NCBI GenBank assembly: GCA_945873755.1
Contig: CAMCEM010000009.1
Location: 1-40,216 of the forward strand
Direction of reading: 5' to 3'
Length of the DNA stretch: 40,216 bases
Source of the DNA: Chitinophaga pinensis
Lineage (GTDB): Bacteria; Bacteroidota; Bacteroidia; UKL13-3
This document shows, piece by piece, positions 34,185 to 40,216 of this stretch. The notes under the pieces were generated by a model that saw nothing but the letters and a program-made list of their open reading frames with translations, was not told the DNA's origin and ran no database searches. A program made the translations under genes and the position numbers. How positions within the stretch are numbered: the stretch's first letter is position 1; each line of letters opens with the position of its first letter.

Positions 34185-36683
34185 ATGCAAAAATTATTTT
34201 GTTTTTTATTGCTAATTATTTTTTTACAAAACACATTATTTGCTCAAAATGAAAAAGCAATAATTAGTGGTGTTGTTAAAGATAGTATTGGTCAATTGGC
34301 CGAAGGAGTTACAGTATCTGTTATTAACGAAAGTGTTGTTTCCATTACAAATGAAAATGGTTCTTATAAATTAGTTGTCCCTGTTAATAAACCATTGCAA
34401 ATTAGGTTTACTTATTTTGGCAGTAAAGGGCAAACTTTTAACGTACCTGCTTTAACTACAAACCAAAAATACGAGTTAAATACAAGCCTTTCAATAGGAT
34501 TAACTTTAGATGCAATTAAAGTTAACGATGAAAGATACAGAGAACAAATTAGCACATTTGATTTAGACCCAAGGCCATTGAGTTCGCTGCCAAACATTTC
34601 GGGCAATGTGGAGCAAATTTTAAAGACTTTACCCGGTGTTTCGTCAAATAACGAACTAAGTGCACAGTACAATGTGCGTGGTGGCAACTTTGACGAAAAC
34701 TTGGTTTATGTAAATGATATAGAAATATACAGGCCTTTTTTGCCAAGAAGTGGACAACAAGAAGGATTAAGTTTTATACATTCGGAATTGGTAAAAGATA
34801 TAAAATTTAGTGCTGGTGGTTTTGAAGCAAGGTATGGCGATAAAATGAGTTCAGTCTTAGACATTAAATACAAAGAACCTAAAAAAGCGGAATCATCTGT
34901 GAATATAGGTTTGCTAGGTGTTCAAACACATACCGAAGGAATAACTAAAAACAAACGGTTTACTTATTTATTGGGTGCAAGGTATTGGACCAATCAATAT
35001 GTTGTGGCCACTTTAGATACCAAAGGCGATTATCAGCCATCGTTTACCGATGTGCAAACACTTTTAACCTATCATTTTAGAAGTAATTTAAGTTTAAGTT
35101 TTTTAGGAAGTTATGCTCAAAATAGATATTTTTTAGTACCCACCGATAGGCAAACCACCTTTGGAACCGTGAAACAAGCTTTACAGTTAAATATATATTT
35201 TGGTGGTGCCGATTTAATGGAATACCAAACTAGCACTGGTGCGGTAAGTTTGGTTTTTAAACCTATTAGAAAATTACAATTAAAGTTGATTGGCTCTATT
35301 TTTAATAGCAATGAAAATGAGTTTTTTACCATTGAAGGTGCATATCGCTTGAGTGAATTAGAAACCGACCAAAGTAGTAGTAATTTTGGAAGGGCAAAAT
35401 CGTTGAGAGGAATTGGTTATTTTATAAATAATGCCCGCAATAGCATTAACGCAACGGTAATAAACATTGGCCACAGAGGCAATTACGATAGAGGCAAACA
35501 CAATATTCAATGGGGTGCTTTTGTACAAAATGAAAATATTTATGATAAACTTAAAGAGTGGAATTACCTAGACAGTGCTGGCTTTGCTCAACCAACTTTA
35601 GTAAATGGACAAATAGTATTATTAGATTATTTAAGAACTAACCTTAATTTAAATACTTTTAGGCTAAACGGTTATGTTCAAAATACGCAGGTGTTGAATA
35701 GAGATTACAATATGGTAGTAACATATGGTGTAAGGAGTAATTGGTGGAGTTTTACAAACGAAAATGTAATAAGTCCTAGGTTTCAGTTTGCTTTTGAACC
35801 AAATAAAAAACACAATAAACTAGTATTTAATAGCAATAAAACCGATAGTTTGTGGCAAAACAAAATGCGTAAAAATTGGATTGTAAAAGCATCGTATGGT
35901 TGGTATTATCAAACACCATTTTACCGTGAGTTACGAAATTTTCAAGGTGCATTAAATGCTAACATTAAATCGCAATTATCAATTCACTATGTGTTGGGTA
36001 CCGAAGTAAATTTTAAAGCTTGGAACAGGCCATTTAAATTTACAAGCGAAGCCTATTACAAAGACTTATATAATTTAATTCCGTATGAAATTGATAACGT
36101 TCGCATTCGTTATTTTGCCGATAATACCTCGCGCGGATATACTACTGGAATTGATTTTAGGGTAAATGGAGAGTTTGTAAAAGGAACTGATAGTTGGGCA
36201 AGTTTAAGTTTTATGAATTCTGAAGAAATTATTAGCAATCAATTTACAAAAGAAGGTGCACGCGAAACTGAAAGGTTTATTCCACGACTTACAAACCAAG
36301 CTTTTCAGTTTGCTATATTGTTTCAAGATTATTTCCCAAATAACCCAAGTTATAAAGTAAACTTAATGTTGGTTTATGGCAGTGGTTTTCCATTTGGTGT
36401 TCCCGATAGAAATAGATATAACGATATAAATACAATGCCAAGCTACCGCAGGGTAGACATTGGTTTTACTAAAGATTTGATAGCCGAAAATACTAAAAAT
36501 AGAAATAACTTTTTAAAAAGAAATATAAGGTCGGCAAACCTTGCTTTTGAAGTGTTTAATATTTTAGGAGTAAACAATACCATCAGTTATACATGGCTTC
36601 AAGATGCAACTGCACAAACTTGGGCAGTTCCTAATTATTTAACATCACGGAGGTTAAATGTAAGGTTACAAATGAAGTTTTAA
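34185..36683 (+). CDS. TonB-dependent receptor with carboxypeptidase-regulatory-like domain
   Basis: From the ATG at 34185 (residue 22 of the longest frame) the product is 832 residues with a signal peptide MQKLFCFLLLIIFLQNTLFAQ. The regulatory-like domain (about 28-105: SGVVKDSIGQLAEGVTVSV) precedes a plug (about 130-230: LPNISGNVEQILKTLPGV, YNVRGGNFDENLVYVNDIEIY, GGFEARYGDKMSSVLDI) and a barrel ending in RLQMKF, the usual terminal Phe. Substrate unknown; no SusD-like partner. The REP cluster starts 6 nt after the stop and may serve as its 3' structure. Confidence 0.92.
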   Translation: MQKLFCFLLLIIFLQNTLFAQNEKAIISGVVKDSIGQLAEGVTVSVINESVVSITNENGSYKLVVPVNKPLQIRFTYFGSKGQTFNVPALTTNQKYELNTSLSIGLTLDAIKVNDERYREQISTFDLDPRPLSSLPNISGNVEQILKTLPGVSSNNELSAQYNVRGGNFDENLVYVNDIEIYRPFLPRSGQQEGLSFIHSELVKDIKFSAGGFEARYGDKMSSVLDIKYKEPKKAESSVNIGLLGVQTHTEGITKNKRFTYLLGARYWTNQYVVATLDTKGDYQPSFTDVQTLLTYHFRSNLSLSFLGSYAQNRYFLVPTDRQTTFGTVKQALQLNIYFGGADLMEYQTSTGAVSLVFKPIRKLQLKLIGSIFNSNENEFFTIEGAYRLSELETDQSSSNFGRAKSLRGIGYFINNARNSINATVINIGHRGNYDRGKHNIQWGAFVQNENIYDKLKEWNYLDSAGFAQPTLVNGQIVLLDYLRTNLNLNTFRLNGYVQNTQVLNRDYNMVVTYGVRSNWWSFTNENVISPRFQFAFEPNKKHNKLVFNSNKTDSLWQNKMRKNWIVKASYGWYYQTPFYRELRNFQGALNANIKSQLSIHYVLGTEVNFKAWNRPFKFTSEAYYKDLYNLIPYEIDNVRIRYFADNTSRGYTTGIDFRVNGEFVKGTDSWASLSFMNSEEIISNQFTKEGARETERFIPRLTNQAFQFAILFQDYFPNNPSYKVNLMLVYGSGFPFGVPDRNRYNDINTMPSYRRVDIGFTKDLIAENTKNRNNFLKRNIRSANLAFEVFNILGVNNTISYTWLQDATAQTWAVPNYLTSRRLNVRLQMKF

Positions 36684-36688
36684 AGCGC

Positions 36689-36744
36689 AAAGACCTGACA
36701 GGTTTTAAAAACCAACAAAGACCTGACAGGTTTTTAAAACCAAC
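36689..36744. repeat. Two tandem 28-bp REP half-units
   Basis: AAAGACCTGACAGG followed by TTTTAAAAACCAAC occurs at 36689-36716 and 36717-36744. Each keeps the left arm and the inner GGTTTT-AAAACC palindrome of the full REP but lacks the right outer arm TGTCAGGTCT. Confidence 0.9.
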
Positions 36745-36746
36745 AA

Positions 36747-36779
36747 AGACCTGACAGGTTTTAAAAACCTGTCAGGTCT
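36747..36779. repeat. Full REP palindrome upstream of the RAYT gene
   Basis: AGACCTGACAGGTTTT, one central A, then AAAACCTGTCAGGTCT form a perfect 33-nt palindrome, 16 nt before the RAYT start. It is preceded by two half-units in the same orientation. Confidence 0.92.
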
Positions 36780-36795
36780 AAAAAAAATATAAAAT

Positions 36796-37443
36796 ATGAA
36801 ACAGTATGAAGTCCCTTTAGAAACCGGAAAGTATTATCACATATACAATAGAGGTATAAATGGTACAAATTTGTTTTTTGAAGAAAGAAATTATTTATTT
36901 TTCTTAGAAAAATATTCATTTTATATGAGTAAAGTTTTGGAAACATATGCATATTGTTTATTAGGAAATCACTTTCATTTATTAGTAAAAGTAAAAGATA
37001 ATTTAAATTTAGACCTGACAGATTTTAAAAACCTGTCAGGTCTAAATACAGGTTTAAATACGAAAAATGGCTTACACGCCCCTGATAGATTGGTAAGTAA
37101 AAAGTTTTCTGATTTTTTTAATTCTTACTCCAAAAGTATAAATAAAGCTCAAAACAGAACTGGTGGACTTTTTGAAACTCCTTTTAAAAGAAAGGTAGTT
37201 AATTCGGATACTTATTTTACTCAGTTAATTTGGTACATTCATTTCAATCCACAAAAGCATGGGTTTATAAGTGATTTTAAAGATTATCCTTATTCCTCCT
37301 ATCAAAGCAATTTTTCAAATAAATTATCAAAATTTGCACAAGACCAAGTAATTGATTGGTTTGGAAATGAAAATAATTATAGAAATTTTCATACTATTGC
37401 TCATAGTGAAAAAAATATTAACCATTTAACAATAGAGTTTTAA
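36796..37443 (+). CDS. REP-associated tyrosine transposase (RAYT, Y1/IS200-like)
   Basis: The 215-residue protein fits the Y1 transposase fold: YYHIYNRGIN (about 13-22), YCLLGNHFHLLVKV with the HUH pair His59 and His61, FFNSYSKSINK with the likely catalytic Tyr111, RTGGLFETPFKRK, and YIHFNPQKHGF typical of the RAYT branch. These single-copy enzymes bind and nick REP hairpins as single strands. The gene is bracketed by REP palindromes (36747-36779 and 37451-37480), and a third lies inside it and encodes residues 73-84 in frame, between the HUH motif and the Tyr helix. The frame is intact, so the enzyme may be active. No second transposase gene or long terminal repeats are seen. Confidence 0.9.
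   Translation: MKQYEVPLETGKYYHIYNRGINGTNLFFEERNYLFFLEKYSFYMSKVLETYAYCLLGNHFHLLVKVKDNLNLDLTDFKNLSGLNTGLNTKNGLHAPDRLVSKKFSDFFNSYSKSINKAQNRTGGLFETPFKRKVVNSDTYFTQLIWYIHFNPQKHGFISDFKDYPYSSYQSNFSNKLSKFAQDQVIDWFGNENNYRNFHTIAHSEKNINHLTIEF
37011..37043. repeat. REP palindrome inside the RAYT coding sequence
   Basis: AGACCTGACAGATTTT, one A, then AAAACCTGTCAGGTCT matches the upstream REP with one changed base (a GG to GA in the left arm). It is translated in frame as DLTDFKNLSGLN. The pairing extends by TTT/AAA on both sides. Confidence 0.92.
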
Positions 37444-37450
37444 CAGCCAA

Positions 37451-37480
37451 TACCTGACACGTTTTAAAACCTGTCAAGTA
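37451..37480. repeat. Degenerate REP palindrome after the RAYT gene
   Basis: TACCTGACACGTTTT and AAAACCTGTCAAGTA pair at 13 of 15 positions. It lies 7 nt after the RAYT stop and is the most diverged copy of the family here. Confidence 0.8.
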
Positions 37481-37517
37481 TTTATAGAAATCAACATTCA
37501 AAAATCACAAATCAAAC

Positions 37518-38951
37518 ATGGCACTAAGTAGGTTTTGGTCTTTTATAATTGCAATAAGCATTGTATTTATTTTTTATATGCTTGGCACCAATCAATTGTA
37601 CAATCTTGGGCAATTGGTAAACGGAAAACAGAATGATGCATTGGTAATTGCAGAGTTTCAAGCAAACAATATAAAAAATAACGATTCTGTTTTATATTCA
37701 AATATGTTGTTAAATAAGCCAATAGGATTTACTCAAAACGATACTGTTTATAGGCTTTTAGACAATGGAATAGTAGAAGTTTGTAAGGGCAAACAAGCAG
37801 CAGATGGCATTTTTGTAACTTGTAAAAATACCATTATTGATTTATGGTTGCCATTAATTGGTTACCTCACATTTTTTTGTGGGTTATTACATTTATTAAA
37901 CGATTCAAATGCCATTACAAAATTGGCCAAAGTATTAACACCATTTTTTGCTCGTATTTTTCCTGAGTTGCCCAAAGGGCATTCCGCTTACGGATTTATG
38001 ACTATGAATTTTGCAGCAAATTTTTTAGGATTAGACAATGCAGCAACCCCTTTTGGCTTAAAAGCAATGGAAAGTATGCAGGAGGTAAATACTGATAAAG
38101 AACGAGCCTCAAACAGCCAAATAATGTTTCTGTGTTTGCATGCTGCAGGTTTAACTTTAATTCCTACTTCTATAATAGGTTACCGAGCAGCTCAAAATGC
38201 AGTAAATCCATCCGATATTATGTTGCCAACTATCATTACTTCATTTGTAGGAACATTGGCTGCCTTAATATTTGTAAGCATAAAGCAACGTATAAACTTA
38301 ATAAACTTAGTGGTACTGGGTTTTGTAACTTTAGTAAGTGCAGTAATTGGCTTGGTTTTATTTTATGTAAATAAATTAGATGGAATTGAAAAATTTCATT
38401 TCACAGGAAATTTAAGCAATGGCGTTTTGTTATTTATTATATTGGCAATAATTGGTTACGGAATTTTTAATGAAAAAATATTTAAACTAAACAATACCAA
38501 TATTTTCGATTCGTTTGTAAACGGTGCAAAAGATGGTTTTACAACTGGAGTTAGGGTATTGCCTTACATGATAGCCATGTTAGTAGCATTAAGCATTTTT
38601 CGTAACTCTGGTTTAATGAATATAGTAATGGGCGGTATCACTTCAATTATGAATGTTTTTAAAGTAGATCCTCAAATAATAAATGCCATTCCAGTTGCTA
38701 TTATGCGCCCATTTAGCGCTGGTGGTTCACGTGGCTTTATGCTCGATGCAATGAAAACTTATGGACCAGATAGTTTAACTGGTCAACTTTCGTGTTTGTT
38801 TCAAGGGGCAGCCGAAACTACTTTCTATGTTGTTGCCCTTTACTTTGGTTCAGTAAATATTAAAAATAGCCGCTATACTTTAAGCATCATGCTTTTGGTT
38901 GATTTGGTTTGTGTAATTGCAGGAATATTTGTTTGTAAAATGTATTTTTAA
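37518..38951 (+). CDS. SpmA/SpmB-type nucleoside-recognition (Gate) membrane fusion protein
   Basis: The 477-residue protein has about ten membrane helices and two Gate domains. The SpmA-like half (about 105-240) carries FPELPKGHSAYGFMTMNFAANF and GLDNAATPFGLKAMESMQ, and the SpmB-like half (about 330-477) has PFSAGGSRGFMLDAM, DSLTGQLSCLFQGAAETTFYVVALYFGSV, all split here for reading. In spore formers SpmA and SpmB are separate proteins of core dehydration; Bacteroidota carry a fused form whose substrate is unknown. An extra-cytoplasmic loop of about 75 residues follows the first helix. The gene begins 38 nt after the last REP. Confidence 0.9.
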   Translation: MALSRFWSFIIAISIVFIFYMLGTNQLYNLGQLVNGKQNDALVIAEFQANNIKNNDSVLYSNMLLNKPIGFTQNDTVYRLLDNGIVEVCKGKQAADGIFVTCKNTIIDLWLPLIGYLTFFCGLLHLLNDSNAITKLAKVLTPFFARIFPELPKGHSAYGFMTMNFAANFLGLDNAATPFGLKAMESMQEVNTDKERASNSQIMFLCLHAAGLTLIPTSIIGYRAAQNAVNPSDIMLPTIITSFVGTLAALIFVSIKQRINLINLVVLGFVTLVSAVIGLVLFYVNKLDGIEKFHFTGNLSNGVLLFIILAIIGYGIFNEKIFKLNNTNIFDSFVNGAKDGFTTGVRVLPYMIAMLVALSIFRNSGLMNIVMGGITSIMNVFKVDPQIINAIPVAIMRPFSAGGSRGFMLDAMKTYGPDSLTGQLSCLFQGAAETTFYVVALYFGSVNIKNSRYTLSIMLLVDLVCVIAGIFVCKMYF

Positions 38952-39205
38952 AAAGGCTGTTTCTTTTTAAAAGTTATAGTTAAAGGCATAAAGATTGTGC
39001 AAAATATTTTTCTAATTAAATATTTAACAGTTTTTATAATTGATTTAATTATTTATATATCAATTTGTTGGTTTTATTTGTAGTAGTAATGTAGTAGTTT
39101 ATTATTTTAAAATATTTTCAGTGAAAATTATGTTGGGGTAATGAAAATAGGTAGTGCGTTTTTTTCAAATTAAATTTACACTATCAAATTAAAAATTAAA
39201 ACCAC

Positions 39206-40216
39206 ATGAAATTACTTCGACAATTTAAATTTTTCATTTTGCTATTTACAATAGTACAAATGGCCAATGCGCAAACAATAAATTTGCCATTAACTTTTCA
39301 AGATTCTTTAATAACTTACACATTTACCGATTTTGGTGGTAATTCAAGTGTATTAGGTATTGACCCCACCCTATCAACAAACAAAGTAGCAATTGTTACA
39401 AAAAGCAATACTGCCGAATTGTGGGCAGGAACCACAATGGGCGGTGCGTCTGGCTTTGCTAGTGCTATTGCTTTCAATTCAAGCAGAACAATTATTACTA
39501 TGCGTGTTTACTCTCCTGATTCTGGAATTGCAGTTCGATTAAAAGTTGAAGATCCAAATGATGGTTCAAAAAGCGTAGAAACAGAAGCTAGAACAACAGC
39601 AGCCAACACTTGGCAAACTTTAAGTTTTAACTTTGTTAATCAAGCAAGTGGAACTGCAGCTATTAATTATACTTATACTTACAAAAAAGCTTCAGTATTT
39701 TTTAATTTTGGTGTAACCGGAGCTATGGCTGGAACTAAAGTGTATTATTTTGATGATGTAATTTTTCCTGCAGCTACTGCTCCTGTTCTGTCACAAATTG
39801 ATTTACCAATCTATTTCGATTCAACCAATGTTAATCATACAGTAACTGACTTTGGTGGCAATGCTACAACAATAATTGTTGATCCAACAAATTCTTCAAA
39901 CAAAGTTGCACAAACTATTAAATCGAATACTGCTGAACTTTGGGCAGGAACTACCATGAGCACGTCTTCTGGCTTGGCTAGCAGACTTTTATTTACTTCT
40001 GGAAATGCATTTGTTAGAATCAATGTTTACTCACCTGATAGCGGAATTGCAGTTCGTGTTAAGGCTGAAGATCCTACTGATCCAACAAAAAGTGTAGAAA
40101 CCGAAGCTAGAACTACTGCAGCAAATACATGGCAAACTTTAACATTTAATTTTGCTAACCAAGCAGCAGGAACTGCAGCAATTAATTATGGTTATAACTA
40201 TAGAATGTTAACTGTA
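39206..40216 (+). CDS. Secreted protein with tandem ~170-residue modules, C-terminus outside window
   Basis: The frame from the ATG at 39206 stays open to the right edge (337 residues). A signal peptide ends in QMANAQ. Two copies of a beta-rich module of about 170-175 residues follow. Shared stretches are FTDFGGN / VTDFGGN, KSNTAELWAGTTM, VYSPDSGIAVR, SVETEARTTAANTWQTL and SGTAAINY. The module resembles carbohydrate-binding beta-sandwich domains of Bacteroidota surface proteins; I cannot assign a family. The second copy is cut by the window edge. Export by T9SS is likely but the tail is not visible. Confidence 0.88.
   Translation, partial: MKLLRQFKFFILLFTIVQMANAQTINLPLTFQDSLITYTFTDFGGNSSVLGIDPTLSTNKVAIVTKSNTAELWAGTTMGGASGFASAIAFNSSRTIITMRVYSPDSGIAVRLKVEDPNDGSKSVETEARTTAANTWQTLSFNFVNQASGTAAINYTYTYKKASVFFNFGVTGAMAGTKVYYFDDVIFPAATAPVLSQIDLPIYFDSTNVNHTVTDFGGNATTIIVDPTNSSNKVAQTIKSNTAELWAGTTMSTSSGLASRLLFTSGNAFVRINVYSPDSGIAVRVKAEDPTDPTKSVETEARTTAANTWQTLTFNFANQAAGTAAINYGYNYRMLTV

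Noticed and set aside
36689-36779. Rho-independent terminator after the TonB receptor gene
   Set aside because: The palindrome is strong but is followed by an A run, not a T run, on the plus strand; the REP interpretation fits better.

Overview
The window looks like chromosomal DNA from an AT-rich member of the Bacteroidota, probably a free-living Flavobacteriales-, Sphingobacteriales- or Chitinophagales-like organism. The signs are TonB-dependent receptors with N-terminal carboxypeptidase-regulatory-like domains, a type IX secretion (T9SS) C-terminal tail, no Shine-Dalgarno sequences before genes, promoter-like TTTG-N19-TAnnTTTG boxes, and giant secreted repeat proteins. I cannot name the species.

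Layout. 1-6865: three minus-strand genes, two small membrane or secreted proteins followed by the start of a giant surface protein (two LamG domains, one Fn3-like domain, then many PKD-like repeats) that runs off the left edge. 6866-7873: a long non-coding stretch with two copies of a GC-rich hairpin repeat. 7874-11045: minus-strand isoaspartyl peptidase, an MBL-rhodanese sulfur enzyme and a SUI1/YciH factor, separated by dispersed hairpin repeats. 11171-11847: a tiny acidic ORF and a HicB-HicA toxin-antitoxin pair. 11856-16427: lipid kinase, RmuC and RecQ on the minus strand. 16681-19617: a TonB-dependent receptor. 19803-21959: plus-strand AlkB-type monooxygenase, a ClpP-like protease and a small membrane protein. 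21956-27298: minus-strand exonuclease III, sodium:solute symporter, GmhA and HutI, interrupted by a 14-bp minisatellite and a hairpin-rich intergenic region that also holds a decayed coding remnant. 27516-27720: tRNA-Phe with its own promoter and terminator, and a disrupted 5' partial copy of the tRNA between promoter and gene. 27878-38951: plus-strand Fe-S membrane protein, LysM glucosaminidase, T9SS-tailed protein, SerB-SerA-like-ACT fusion, a second TonB receptor, a REP-associated tyrosine transposase (RAYT) surrounded by its palindromes, and an SpmA/SpmB-type fusion. 39206-end: the start of a secreted protein made of tandem ~170-residue modules.

Most genes are chromosomal housekeeping or envelope functions and form only short operons (rmuC-lipid kinase, hicBA, the three genes left of 6865). 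The most unusual content is the repeat biology. A RAYT gene carries a REP palindrome inside its own reading frame. A short CCGATAGCTATCGG-type palindrome appears to have entered other structured elements, including a partial tRNA-Phe copy and the arm of a dispersed hairpin. A further candidate of interest is a serine-pathway fusion protein whose dehydrogenase half seems to have lost its catalytic residues but kept an ACT domain.
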